The position numbers were made by a program, and so were the translations under genes. Source: Rhizobium sp. L51/94 (GTDB lineage: Bacteria; Pseudomonadota; Alphaproteobacteria; Rhizobiales; Rhizobiaceae). Taken from it: a DNA stretch of 64,000 nt. This document shows positions 26,241-35,247 of the stretch, in pieces. Each line of letters starts with the position of its first letter. The stretch's first letter is position 1. The notes under the pieces are model-generated. The model was not told where the DNA came from. It saw only the letters and a program-made list of their open reading frames with translations, and ran no database searches. The DNA lies in NCBI RefSeq assembly GCF_019355555.1, contig NZ_CP072143.1, positions 248,001 to 312,000 on the forward strand. Reading direction: 5' to 3'.

Positions 26241-26724
26241 CATCGATCCACAGGTATGGCCATTCGCCCTCGATGGGGCGGTCGAGGAAGGCTTTGACCT
26301 TGTCGTCAATCTCTTCGCAGAGCCGTGAAACCTGGCTCTTCGAAATGCCCGACATGCCCATGGCCTTTACGAGGTCATCGACGGACCGCGTCGAGATGCC
26401 CTGGATATAGGCCTCTTGTATAACGGCCGTCAGAGCCTTCTCGGCCATGCGGCGTGGTTCCAGGAAACTCGGGAAATAGCTACCTGTTCGCAGCTTGGGA
26501 ATGCGCAGCTCCACTGTCCCGGCTCGCGTTTCCCAGTCGCGATCGCGGTAGCCATTGCGCTGGGCGAGACGAAGCGCTGTCTTCTCGCCATAGCCAGCAC
26601 CGGTCGCGGCCCCAACTTCCAGTGCCATCAGCTTCTCGGCGGCAAAGCCAATCATCTCGCGCAGCAAATCCGCATCGGCGCTCTTCTCAACAAGCGAGCG
26701 CAGGTTCATCATGTCGTCGGTCAT
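26241..26724 (-). pseudogene. IS256-family transposase, N-terminal block
   Basis: Encodes the first 160 or so residues: LREMIGFAAEKLMALEVGAA, RAGTVELRIPKLRTGSYFP and QGISTRSVDDLVKAMGMSGI, ending at EWPYLWID, just where the family's first catalytic Asp lies. The reading then runs into the group II intron. A downstream block at 24025 continues it. Confidence 0.88.
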
Positions 26725-26820
26725 CGGTGGTGTCCTTCAGGTTGGTCATAAGCAACCCGACCCTACCGGAAAACACCGATGGCTATGAAACCCAGATACA
26801 CCACGCGCTGGGACACGATC

Positions 26821-27049
26821 CGTCTTGCGTCTGCGGCCCAGTCGAGGCTGCCTCGGCATGAAGGGCTCGATCAAGCTCCACTCACGGTCATTCAGATCAC
26901 TTGCGTAGCGCATGCGGCTTCTGTCATGGTGACGCCGGGTGAAGGGTGTCCAGGCCATTCGATCTCTCCGTATTTGTCGCAAAATACAAAGAATCTGATT
27001 GCCGCCCTTCACTCAACCCCGCGCACGCCCGCCATTCTTGAACAGACAC
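26821..27049 (-). pseudogene. IS5-family transposase, N-terminal part
   Basis: Encodes MAWTPFTRRHHDRSRMRYAS and DREWSLIEPFMPRQPRLGRR, identical to the start of the second copy at 32095, and is cut after RRRKT by the IS256-family end at 26820. The sequence to its right ends in the IS5-family terminal repeat. Confidence 0.85.
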
Positions 27050-27052
27050 TAA

Positions 27053-27832
27053 GAGAGCGGAACCTGTCCTGTTACGCCTTCTTGGTGGAATTTCCGGTGG
27101 AGCTGGATCACCATCTGTTGATCGCCACTCGTGCCAGATCTGTTATTCAACACGGATACCCGCAGGCCTTCCTCGGTGAGTACCGCGGCATATTGATGAG
27201 CGACTGCTACACCGCCTGGCGCACGTTGGTTGGTGCAACGCATGTTGGCTGCATGGTTCATTCCAGACGGCGCTTCGTCGAAGCCTTCAAGACCAGAAAG
27301 ACAGGAGGCGGACTGCCGGAACAGGCCCTCCGGTTCTTCGAGCAGCTCTACAGAGTTGAGAAGCGGGCGCGAGATGCAGAGGCGCAGAACGGCGAGACCA
27401 TAGCCGACCGGATTCGCCGCTTCCGCCAGCAACACAGTGTCCCCATCCTCAACGCCCTCAAGAAATGGCTCGACGAAATCAACCCGAAGGTCTTGCCCGA
27501 CAGCAAGCTTGGCGACGCGATATCCTACACCCTCAATCAATGGGACTATCTGACCCGCTACATCGAGGACGGCAGGATGCCGATAGATAACAACCTCCTG
27601 GAACGCGACATCAGAATTTTTGCAACAGGCAGAAAGAGCTGGCTCTTCAGCGATACCGTGGACGGAGCTAAGGCAAGCGCCGTGATCTACAGTCTGATGC
27701 TGACCTGCCTGGCCTGTGGCGTCGAGCCCCTAGCGTGGCTGCGTCACGTCCTCATTGAGCTGCCTCAGCGCCCCGCAGACGCAGATCTTGGTGACCTATT
27801 GCCATTCAACTTTGCTCAAGCCAAAGCGGCCT
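27053..27832 (+). pseudogene. IS66-family transposase, C-terminal part
   Basis: The C-terminal half of a TnpC-type transposase: FLGEYRGILMSDCYTAW, HVGCMVHSRRRFVEAFK, YTLNQWDYLTRYIEDGRMP, DNNLLERDIRIFATGRKSWL (catalytic Glu) and PLAWLRHVLIELPQRPAD. The front half is gone: the frame is cut on the left by the end of the IS5-family copy 1, and the first 25 residues already look degraded. It differs from the complete IS66 element at 32.9-35.8 kb. Confidence 0.85.
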
Positions 27833-28231
27833 GAACGCCCCGACGCATACAACGCAGAGCGGCATGGTCAGCACAAAACGTCAACGCGCGTAGAAAGAGC
27901 GCTTACTATTAAGTGACCGAGCTCAGACCAATTTGGTCGTAATTGCTCACCACAACAAACGTAAACAAGAAAATCGAGCATCCCAAGCGCGTTAGCTTTG
28001 AGAAGAACAGAAACTGCTCATGGAAATAAATTTGTCGACCCTCTAATATTCATAATTCACGTAGTATTTGAAGCTATCCTGCCTCTGAAAACAGCAGCTG
28101 CTCTGATGAAAAGCTATGTAGTCTACCAGCCGGTAGGACGTGTCACCTCAAATCACCGAGATCTGTCTTAAATAAACGCGACACCGAAGGGTGGCCTCAC
28201 CAACCCGCGACACCAGAAAAGTAGGTCGAAT
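27833..28231. other. Intergenic region before the membrane chemoreceptor
   Basis: About 400 AT-rich bases with no gene. The AGTAGGTCGA sequence just before 28232 is a weak ribosome binding site for the chemoreceptor. I see no clear terminator for the IS66 remnant. Confidence 0.45.
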
Positions 28232-30163
28232 ATGAAACGCATGTCTGTCGGACTTTTGCTCTCCTTGTTGTTCTGTATCATCCTGGTCGTCGTGATAGTG
28301 CAGGGAGCTTATTCAATCATATCTCTGCAATCGATTGAACAAAGCTCGACACAGATTGTTCAAAAACGCGTACCGTCGTTCATAGCGCTTGGACAATTAA
28401 ATGCCGACATTGGTGATGTTCGTATCGCGCAGAGCGCGTTGCTAATCTCCGGCAAAGATGAATTCGACGGGCGCCGCGTAGCACTTGGTAAGGCAGAGCA
28501 AGATGTTGCAAGTGACCGGGCCATTTACGAGCCCTTGATGGTCGACGAAGGCGATCGAGAGCTCTATGGAAAATTTGCGGCTGCATGGACATCGACCCAG
28601 GAGCTCTGGGACAAGGTTGTAGCGACTAAGCAAGCGGATCAAGTAAGTGCATCAGCGTTATTTTATGGCGATTCGTTCAAAGCCTACACTACGGCGTCAG
28701 ACGACATTCAGGCGGCTGTAAACGATCTCGCTCAGAATGCCAAGGATGAAGGCGCTGCAAGCCAAGAAGCGATTTCGTGGACCAAAAGCGCAACATACAT
28801 TGGCCTATCGATTGCGGTTGTGCTCGGTATTTCCGCGATGGTGATGAGCTATATCCGGATCGTTCGGCCCGTCATTTCGATGACAAGCTTTATGACGCAG
28901 TTGGCGAATGGGGACACGACCACTGGCGTCCCCTCTCTAGGGAGGGGTGATGAAATTGGTGCAATGGCTGCTGCTGTCCAGCATTTTAAGGATGGCATGC
29001 TGCGCAATAGCGCGCTTGAACTCGAGGCGGAAGCCTCTCGTCGTCAGGCCGAATTCGATCGTGCTCGACTAATTGAAGAAGCAGAGACCGCCGCTCGGAA
29101 ACACATGCAGGAGGCAACGGCCGGTCTGGCGTCTGGCCTTAAAAGACTGGCAGCTGGCGATTTGTCGTTCGAACTAACTGAGACCTTTTCGCCGGACTTC
29201 GAGGCCCTTCGTCACGATCTGAATGGGGCAGTTTCCCAGCTTGCGAATACATTGCGATCCGTCGCACAATCGACCAGCTCGATCGACGGCGGTGCACGCG
29301 AAATAAGCCGTAGTGCCGACGACCTGTCGCGCCGCACGGAGCAGCAGGCTGCCTCCCTCGAGGAAACCGCCGCTGCTCTCGACCAAATTACGGTTAACGT
29401 TTCGAACTCGTCAGAGCGTGCTGATGAAGCGAGAGCCGTTGCAATTCAGGCCAATGCGAGTGCTGCCCAATCTGGAACAGTGGTTGCCAACGCCGTTAAT
29501 GCCATGCAGCGAATCGAAGCGTCGTCAACACAAATCTCCAACATTATCGGCGTCATCGATGAGATCGCCTTTCAGACCAACCTTCTGGCGCTGAATGCTG
29601 GGGTCGAAGCAGCCCGAGCCGGCGAAGCCGGCCGTGGATTTGCCGTCGTTGCCCAGGAGGTCCGCGAATTGGCCCAGCGTTCTGCAAAGGCAGCTAAGGA
29701 GATAAAGGGGCTAATAAGCACGTCGACTGCGGAGGTCGAGAGCGGCGTCAAGCTTGTGCGAGCGACCGGTGATGCGCTGAAAACGATCGAGACCTATATC
29801 GTCACCATCAACCAGCACATGGATTCGATCGCCACGTCGGCGCGCGAGCAGTCGACAGGCTTGGGCGAAGTCAATACCGCCGTCAATCAAATGGACCAGG
29901 TGACGCAGCAAAACGCTGCCATGGTTGAGGAGACGAATGCCGCGAGTGCCACATTGGCCGCGGATGCCGTCAACCTTCGTGACGTGATTTCGCAGTTCAA
30001 CCTTGGCGGCAACGCCGTCAGAGCGTCAAACGTTTCCGCACTCCGCGAGACAGCATCAGCTATGGCAAAGCCTTCGCATGTGCCACAAAGGCAGGTCCCA
30101 GTTCCAGCGCGCAAGATGGTTGCTAACACCGGTCGCGCGGCTGAAAGCTGGGAAGAGTTTTGA
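28232..30163 (+). CDS. Transmembrane methyl-accepting chemotaxis protein with WEEF tail
   Basis: Inner-membrane chemoreceptor of 643 residues. A membrane helix at about 7-28 and a second at about 185-208 enclose a periplasmic four-helix-bundle domain of about 155 residues. HAMP follows (VRPVISMTSFMTQLANGD), then a second HAMP-like stretch (LKRLAAGDLSFEL), and a signalling domain whose tip is FQTNLLALNAGVEAARAGEA, GRGFAVVAQEVREL. The protein ends in SWEEF, an aromatic pentapeptide of the kind that tethers CheR and CheB. It stands outside both chemosensory operons, between mobile elements. The ligand cannot be predicted. Confidence 0.94.
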   Translation: MKRMSVGLLLSLLFCIILVVVIVQGAYSIISLQSIEQSSTQIVQKRVPSFIALGQLNADIGDVRIAQSALLISGKDEFDGRRVALGKAEQDVASDRAIYEPLMVDEGDRELYGKFAAAWTSTQELWDKVVATKQADQVSASALFYGDSFKAYTTASDDIQAAVNDLAQNAKDEGAASQEAISWTKSATYIGLSIAVVLGISAMVMSYIRIVRPVISMTSFMTQLANGDTTTGVPSLGRGDEIGAMAAAVQHFKDGMLRNSALELEAEASRRQAEFDRARLIEEAETAARKHMQEATAGLASGLKRLAAGDLSFELTETFSPDFEALRHDLNGAVSQLANTLRSVAQSTSSIDGGAREISRSADDLSRRTEQQAASLEETAAALDQITVNVSNSSERADEARAVAIQANASAAQSGTVVANAVNAMQRIEASSTQISNIIGVIDEIAFQTNLLALNAGVEAARAGEAGRGFAVVAQEVRELAQRSAKAAKEIKGLISTSTAEVESGVKLVRATGDALKTIETYIVTINQHMDSIATSAREQSTGLGEVNTAVNQMDQVTQQNAAMVEETNAASATLAADAVNLRDVISQFNLGGNAVRASNVSALRETASAMAKPSHVPQRQVPVPARKMVANTGRAAESWEEF

Positions 30164-30223
30164 TTCCCATCGAACTCACTATACCGCTTGAGACCGAGCG
30201 AGCACGCTTCGAAGGGAGCATTA

Positions 30224-30481
30224 ATGAACATTGGCGAGTTAAACGAACGTGTACGCGAAGCAGATGACTCCCTTCGGCCCTCTGAACGGAGGGTTGCTGA
30301 CCTACTCCTATCGGATTGGGAATTTTTAAAGACGGCTTCCGCATTTGATTTTGCTGTTAGGGCGAACGTCAGCGAGCCAACAATCGCTCGGTTTTGCAAG
30401 GCGATCGGGATGACGGGAACTAGACAGTTACGAAGAGCGCTTGTCGATTCTGATATTGTAGATGCGGATCAATTGGCCTGA
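30224..30481 (+). CDS. HTH-only RpiR-type DNA-binding protein
   Basis: An 85-residue protein that matches the N-terminal helix-turn-helix of RpiR regulators: LRPSERRVADLLLSDWEFLK and RANVSEPTIARFCKAIGMTG. Full RpiR proteins are about 280 residues with a C-terminal sugar-phosphate-binding SIS domain, absent here. The stop follows VDADQLA and no SIS sequence is seen downstream, so this is either a truncated gene or a stand-alone DNA-binding domain. The ATG at 30224 follows GGGAGCA, a fair ribosome binding site. Confidence 0.75.
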   Translation: MNIGELNERVREADDSLRPSERRVADLLLSDWEFLKTASAFDFAVRANVSEPTIARFCKAIGMTGTRQLRRALVDSDIVDADQLA

Positions 30482-30599
30482 AGATATCTGTACTGCCAAG
30501 CGCACATAACCGGACAGTGGCCCAGATTTTTCGATTTGGGTATCAATCGAGCCCATATTAAGTCATCTCTATATTAAGAACCGCGTACGGAGTCGGAGT

Positions 30600-30860
30600 A
30601 TGACGCTGGGATTGTCCAATCGAGATGCCACAAATTTCCTGGAACGGATTTCTGCGACAACAATTGTTAACCATGCCTGTTGGAGATGTACCGTAGCGGG
30701 ACTGCCAATTACGCGCGACAACGTAAACCTCTTCATTGGCGATTTTGCCAACCCTAGTGAGCCCAGAGCAGCGAGTCTTATTCGTCGTGTTGAATTAGTG
30801 GTACGCGAACTCATCGCCACCAAAGACTTATTCGAGCGAGCTTCCAATTTTTTGCAGTAA
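30600..30860 (+). CDS. Hypothetical protein
   Basis: An 86-residue soluble product (MTLGLSNRDATNFLERISAT ... VVRELIATKDLFERASNFLQ). I do not recognise it. The frame ends in an amphipathic helix, codon use looks coding, and a GGAGT precedes the ATG by about four bases. It sits between the RpiR-like gene and the PAS-HTH gene, on the same strand as both. Confidence 0.45.
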   Translation: MTLGLSNRDATNFLERISATTIVNHACWRCTVAGLPITRDNVNLFIGDFANPSEPRAASLIRRVELVVRELIATKDLFERASNFLQ

Positions 30861-30951
30861 TCTTGGTGGGCGGTGAGGCTGGAAATTCTTCACAAAAAAT
30901 ATCGGCGTGGCTGTCCTAGAAATTGCTAGACCGTGCGTACTGTTGGAGCAA

Positions 30952-32004
30952 ATGGCGATGCCTACGAGAAAAATCCTCAAGACTGCGGACTCAAAACTCA
31001 AGATGATCGAGGAGAGTATTGGGGTGGGAACCTGGACATGGGACCTTGATACGTCGGAGGTGGCGTGGTCGTCCGGTCTTTGTCAAATTTTAGGAGTTGA
31101 TTTTCACACAGTTATCCCAAGCATCGACCTCTATCAATCGCTGGTCTATCCAGACGACCAAGTCGATTTCGACGACGCCATTGGGATTGTAAACGAGCGC
31201 AGGCTCGAAAACAGAAAATTCCGTATCATTCGGCCTGACGGCATAGTTCGTTGGCTCCAGAGCAAGGCGAGACCGCATTGCGATCGGACTGGCAAAACGG
31301 TGATGCTAACGGGCGTTATCCGGGATGTTACAAGCGATGAGGATATGCAGGCCAAGTACCTGAGTCAGAAAAAATCAACAGCGATCCTGACAAAGCTCTT
31401 GGGCGGCTGGGTTTGGCGGGCGCACCCGAATGGCAAACTAATGGAAACAACGCACTGGACCAAGCTCACTGGGCAGACTTTACAAGAGGCCCATGACTGG
31501 GACAAGCTGGACGCAGTTCATCCGGATGACCGGCAGTGTTTTCGCGATACCTGGTCCTCCGCAATTAGACATCAGGATAGGTGTGAGGTTACGGTACGGG
31601 TAAGAACAGCAGAAGGGAACTACGTAACCATGCACAGTCGCGCGCTCCCTTTGACAAATGTTGACGGAAACATCTTGCTATGGCTAGGCCACTCTGCTTT
31701 GGTTGAGGAAGCTGCCAAACAAGGCGAAGTGGTATTGTTGGACAGCGCGCAAATTAGGGCGTCGAGATCGCTACTCAATTGGACAGGCCCAGAGTTAGCA
31801 ACGAAAGCAAATCTGTCATTTTCAACTGTCCGCCGGATGGAGCAAAATTCCATTACGGTCAAGTCCGACAACCTTGTGAAAGTGCGTGCGACCTTTGAAG
31901 CTGCAGGCATCATGTTTACCACGAACGCTTGGGGTAATGTGGCGATGAGCTTAAACCGATCTACAGGACTCGCCCGCAGGGTCGAAATGCAAGCTAAGCC
32001 TTAG
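30952..32004 (+). CDS. PAS-PAS protein with C-terminal helix-turn-helix
   Basis: About 350 residues: two PAS/PAC units (GTWTWDLDTSEVAWSSGLCQ ... MLTGVIRDVTSDEDM; GWVWRAHPNGKLMETTHW ... LLWLGHSALVEEA), then an XRE-like helix-turn-helix (IRASRSLLNWTGPELATKAN, SFSTVRRMEQ). It looks like a one-component sensor that binds a small molecule or chromophore and DNA. The ATG at 30952 follows TTGGAG; the track-like GTG at 30907 is less likely. The last codon is a TAG at 32002-32004, which straddles the IS5-family boundary and is restored by the insertion. Confidence 0.78.
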   Translation: MAMPTRKILKTADSKLKMIEESIGVGTWTWDLDTSEVAWSSGLCQILGVDFHTVIPSIDLYQSLVYPDDQVDFDDAIGIVNERRLENRKFRIIRPDGIVRWLQSKARPHCDRTGKTVMLTGVIRDVTSDEDMQAKYLSQKKSTAILTKLLGGWVWRAHPNGKLMETTHWTKLTGQTLQEAHDWDKLDAVHPDDRQCFRDTWSSAIRHQDRCEVTVRVRTAEGNYVTMHSRALPLTNVDGNILLWLGHSALVEEAAKQGEVVLLDSAQIRASRSLLNWTGPELATKANLSFSTVRRMEQNSITVKSDNLVKVRATFEAAGIMFTTNAWGNVAMSLNRSTGLARRVEMQAKP

Positions 32005-32094
32005 TGTCTGTTCAAGAATGGCGGGCGTGCGCGGGGTTGAGTGAAGGGCGGCAATCAGATTCTTTGTATTTTGCGACAAATACGGAGAGATCGA

Positions 32095-32895
32095 ATGGCC
32101 TGGACACCCTTCACCCGGCGTCACCATGACAGAAGCCGCATGCGCTACGCAAGTGATCTGAATGACCGTGAGTGGAGCTTGATCGAGCCCTTCATGCCGA
32201 GGCAGCCTCGACTGGGCCGCAGACGCAAGACGTCGCTTCGGGCGGTGATGGACGCGATTTTTTATCTGCTGCAGTCAGGCTGCCAATGGGCATTGCTGCC
32301 GCATGATTTTCCACCGAAGAGCACGGTCTACCATTATTTCAAACGGTTTTGCCGGGACGGGACGTGGCGTCGTATCCATGACGCGCTCTACTGCCGAACG
32401 CGGCAGCTTGAGGGGCGAGAAGAGCAACCGTCATTTGCCATCATCGATAGCCAATCAGTGAAGACCGGCCCGGATGCTCGTCTCGATATCGGCTATGATG
32501 CGGGTAAGAAGATCAAGGGCCGCAAGCGGCACATTCTGGTCGATACTCTTGGCATGCTTCTGAAAGCCGAGGTCCACTCGGCAGGAATTCAGGATCGTGA
32601 TGGAGCAGCACTTGTTTTCGACAGGCTCGCCAACCGTTTTCCCTTTATCGAGAAAATCTGTGGCGACGGCGGCTATCAGGGCACAACGGTAGAAGAGGCC
32701 AGCCCGCGACCGATGGAGATTATCAAACGAAACCAGGCCGGTTTCCAGGTGCTACCGAAGCGATGGATTGTCGAACGAACGCTGGCTTGGCTCGGCATAA
32801 ACCGCCGAATGGCAAAGGATTTCGAGCGTTTCTCGGCCACAAGCCTAGCCTTCATCCAAACAGCAATGATCAAGCTCATGACAAGAAGGCTCGCT
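32095..32895 (+). pseudogene. IS5-family transposase interrupted by IS66
   Basis: DDE transposase with SFAIIDSQSVKTGPDARLDI (first Asp), KGRKRHILVDTLGMLL, CGDGGYQGTTVEEASPRP (second Asp) and KRWIVERTLAWLGINRRMAK (Glu). The frame is cut after RRLA by the IS66 element. The original gene continued at 35771-35788 (RYPLS, stop), giving 272 residues in all. As it stands, a chimeric frame runs on into IS66 to 32943. Confidence 0.92.
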
Positions 32896-32952
32896 GTATC
32901 CATCCGAGGTGAACCGCAGGATTTTTGCTTTTGCGCGTGGTAAATTGGCGGG

Positions 32953-33198
32953 ATGGAGATCGACGAAGGCAAAATCGACGATGCTGTGCTGGCGCTGCTA
33001 TGGCTGACGCTTCACAACGAGCGTTGCGCCTGGAAGGGTTTTGACTGGGCTACGACGGATCGGTTGCATCAGAAAGGCTTGATTGGCGATCCGGTGAACA
33101 AGTCGAAGTCGCTGGTGCTGACGGATGAGGGTCTACGCCGATCGGAAGAGCTTTTCCGGCAGTTATTTACGCAGCAACCGCAATCTCCGCCGCCTTGA
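32953..33198 (+). CDS. DUF6429 family protein, IS66 passenger
   Basis: An 81-residue protein (MEIDEGKIDDAVLALLWLTL, WKGFDWATTDRLHQKGLIGD, LTDEGLRRSEELFRQLF). It matches the small DUF6429 proteins that are often carried at the end of IS66 elements. The fold suggests a winged-helix-like domain but the role is unknown. It converges on and overlaps the end of tnpC by about 30 bases. Confidence 0.8.
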   Translation: MEIDEGKIDDAVLALLWLTLHNERCAWKGFDWATTDRLHQKGLIGDPVNKSKSLVLTDEGLRRSEELFRQLFTQQPQSPPP

Positions 33199-34849
33199 TC
33201 CTCTTCCATTCCCATGGCAACAATTCGTGCAGGTGGGAGACGGGCAGATCGGCGATGCGAGCCAGCACGTCCGCCAGCCAGGCCTTCGGATCGATATCGT
33301 TGAGACGGGCCGTGGTGATAAGGGTCAGCATGATGGCAGCCCGGTCTGCGCCGCGATCGGACCCGGCGAAGTTCCAGTTTTTCCTTCCGCAAGCCACGCC
33401 GCGCAGAGCTCTTTCCGCCGCGTTGTTCGTCATGCAGATCCTGCCGTCATCGGCGTATCTGGCAAAGTCCTGCCAGCGCGACAGCATGTAGTTGATCGGC
33501 TCAAGCACCGGTGAGGATCGCGACAAACCTTCGCGCTCCTGCCGCAACCAGGTCTCCAGCTCTTCGAGCAGCGGTTTGCTCATTTCCTGGCGCACGGCAA
33601 GTCGCTCACCGGCGCTCTGGCCGTTAATGTCGCGCTCTATGTCAAACAGCGCATCGATACGCTTGACCGCCTCCAACGCCGTCGCAGAGACAGGCTTTGC
33701 CCCTTTGCCCCGCCGGGCACTTCGCGAGACATCTGCCAACTCGAAGAACTTTCGGCGCGCGTGGGCAAAACAGAAGGCCGGCGTCACCGGGATCTGTTTC
33801 TTGGTCCGATCGAAGAGCGGCCTCTCGGCACATGCAAGCATGCGCCTGCCGGCTGAGAGATTGAAGCCATTGTAGCAATCAGCCTGCAGGATACCGGTGA
33901 ACTCGGCCAGGTGTCCTTGCGGATGCTCACCCCGCCTATCACTGGAGGCGTAGAAGACGGCCGCCGGCGGTGATAGCCCACCAAACGGCCTGTCGTCGCA
34001 AACGTAGGTCCATATGCGCCCCGTCGTGCACTGGCCCTTGGCGAGGATCGGGATGGTGGTGTCGTCGCCGTGCAACCGCTCGGCCGCAAACACATGGGTC
34101 TCAATGAGATCGAACAGCGGTGTGACTGCGGCGCTGACGTAGCCAACCTGGTCGGCAAGCGTCTGGGTGGACAGATCGATCCCTTCACTGCGAAAGCGAC
34201 GGCTCTGGCGGTTGAGCGGCTGATGCTCAGAGAATTTGTCGAAGACGATGGTGGCGAGTAGCTTGGGGCCGAGAAAGCCACGTGGCGTTGCATGGAAGGG
34301 TGCGGGCGATTGGCTGATGCAGCCGCAGTCCCGGCACGTGAACTTCTCCCGCACGGTCTCAACGACCTTGAAGCGGCGCGGGATCTCCTCCAGCGTCTCG
34401 GTGGTGTCCTCACCGAGCTTCGACAGGCGTTCGCTGCCGCAGTGATCGCAGGCACTGGGCGCGTCGATGACGACGCGCTCGCGCTCGATAGTCTCTGGCC
34501 AAGGCTTGCGCACTGGCCGCTTGCGGGTGAAGGCACGCACGACTTGGGTTTTGGCGGCAGACACTTGTGAAGCGAGCTCGTCCTCGGTGGCATCGGCAAC
34601 CAGCTCCTCGAGCTGCAATTCCATCTGGTCGATCAGCCGCTGGGTGCGCTCCCGGCTTGGACCATGTTTGTCGCGTTCCAGCTTGGCGATCAGCAATTGC
34701 AGATGGGCGTTGAGCGCCTCGATGCTGGAAAGTTTTGCCTTGGCGCTGGTGGCTTCCGCCTCGGCCCGCAACCGTGCCTCGCGTTCTATCAGCAGCGCGG
34801 CGTGGGCGCTGGCAAGATCGTCAGGAAAGGAAAGCGGTGGTAACGACAT
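33167..34849 (-). CDS. IS66-family transposase TnpC
   Basis: Main transposase, about 560 residues from the ATG at 34849. It has an N-terminal coiled coil/leucine zipper (residues about 15-95), a zinc-binding domain (DHCGSERL, CRDCGCISQSP), the DDE core with LHGDDTTIPILAKGQC and GILQADCYNGFNL, the insertion domain, ARYADDGRICMTNNAAERAL with the catalytic Glu, and the C-terminal DIDPKAWLADVLARI. The open frame extends 23 codons upstream into the region overlapping tnpB, and I take the internal ATG. Confidence 0.93.
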   Translation of the reverse strand: MSLPPLSFPDDLASAHAALLIEREARLRAEAEATSAKAKLSSIEALNAHLQLLIAKLERDKHGPSRERTQRLIDQMELQLEELVADATEDELASQVSAAKTQVVRAFTRKRPVRKPWPETIERERVVIDAPSACDHCGSERLSKLGEDTTETLEEIPRRFKVVETVREKFTCRDCGCISQSPAPFHATPRGFLGPKLLATIVFDKFSEHQPLNRQSRRFRSEGIDLSTQTLADQVGYVSAAVTPLFDLIETHVFAAERLHGDDTTIPILAKGQCTTGRIWTYVCDDRPFGGLSPPAAVFYASSDRRGEHPQGHLAEFTGILQADCYNGFNLSAGRRMLACAERPLFDRTKKQIPVTPAFCFAHARRKFFELADVSRSARRGKGAKPVSATALEAVKRIDALFDIERDINGQSAGERLAVRQEMSKPLLEELETWLRQEREGLSRSSPVLEPINYMLSRWQDFARYADDGRICMTNNAAERALRGVACGRKNWNFAGSDRGADRAAIMLTLITTARLNDIDPKAWLADVLARIADLPVSHLHELLPWEWKRIKAAEIAVAA

Positions 34850-34896
34850 GCCAGAATAAGAGCATATTTCTTCAACAAATTCAATGATGAAGAAAC

Positions 34897-35247
34897 TCAA
34901 ACGCGTGTTGGACGCCAAGTTTCCTGAGGAGCTCGCCAGTCAATTCCAGAGAGCAAATAGGAAAGCTGCGCCGGTGTGATCGCCACCGCGCCACCCTGCA
35001 CATTCGGCCAGATAAACCGGCCGCGTTCTAATTTTTTCGTGAACAGGCATGCGCCCTGGCCATCATGCCAGATCAACTTTATCAGGTCACCGCGGCGGCC
35101 CCTGAAGCAGAACAAATGACCGCCCAGCGGATCATGCTTTAAAACTTCCTGCACCCGAAGGGCCAAGGATGGAAAGCCACACCGCATGTCGGTATGTCCG
35201 GTCGACAGCCACACCTTGATCTCCGCCCCCATCGGAAACGGATTCAT
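34897..35247 (-). CDS. IS66-family accessory protein TnpB
   Basis: A 116-residue protein with the IS66 Orf2 signature: GHTDMRCGFPSLALRVQEV, GHLFCFRGRRGDLIKLIWHD and ACLFTKKLERGRFIWP. It is required for transposition in this family but has no known catalytic role. The ATG at 35247 overlaps the tnpA stop in an ATGA junction, the normal arrangement in IS66 elements. Confidence 0.93.
   Translation of the reverse strand: MNPFPMGAEIKVWLSTGHTDMRCGFPSLALRVQEVLKHDPLGGHLFCFRGRRGDLIKLIWHDGQGACLFTKKLERGRFIWPNVQGGAVAITPAQLSYLLSGIDWRAPQETWRPTRV

Larger units (their letters stand above)
21919..26820 (-). mobile_element. IS256-family element interrupted by an IS3 element and a group II intron
   Basis: Terminal repeats are visible: GATCGTGTCCCGTAGCGTGG from 21919 and, on the minus strand from 26820, GATCGTGTCCCAGCGCGTGG. 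The single transposase gene reads leftward in three blocks: 26724-26241, 24025-23620 and 22298-21988. Subtracting the IS3 copy with its duplication and the intron leaves about 1.36 kb, the normal size of this family (ISRm3-like). No matching target duplication is seen in the flanking IS5 sequence, where about 430 bp are lost, so the insertion came with a deletion or later recombination. Confidence 0.85.
21651..27049 (-). mobile_element. IS5-family element copy 1, interrupted by nested insertions
   Basis: Minus-oriented element whose ends read GAGTCTGTTCAAGAA (from 21651) and, on the minus strand from 27049, GTGTCTGTTCAAGAA, flanked by the 3-bp duplication TAA (21648-21650 and 27050-27052). 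Only the outer parts are IS5: 21651-21918 encodes the transposase C terminus and 26821-27049 the N terminus. About 430 bp of the middle, judged against the second copy at 32004, are missing where the IS256-family element now sits. The retained parts match the second copy base for base as far as I compared, so the copies are recent relatives. Confidence 0.85.

Noticed and set aside
26779..27097. N-terminal extension of the IS66 remnant frame to 26779
   Set aside because: The frame crosses the IS256 and IS5 boundaries at 26820 and 27049, so the joined product is an artefact.
32896..32943. C-terminal extension of the IS5 transposase into IS66
   Set aside because: The last 16 codons are IS66 terminal sequence read through; the true C terminus lies at 35771-35788.
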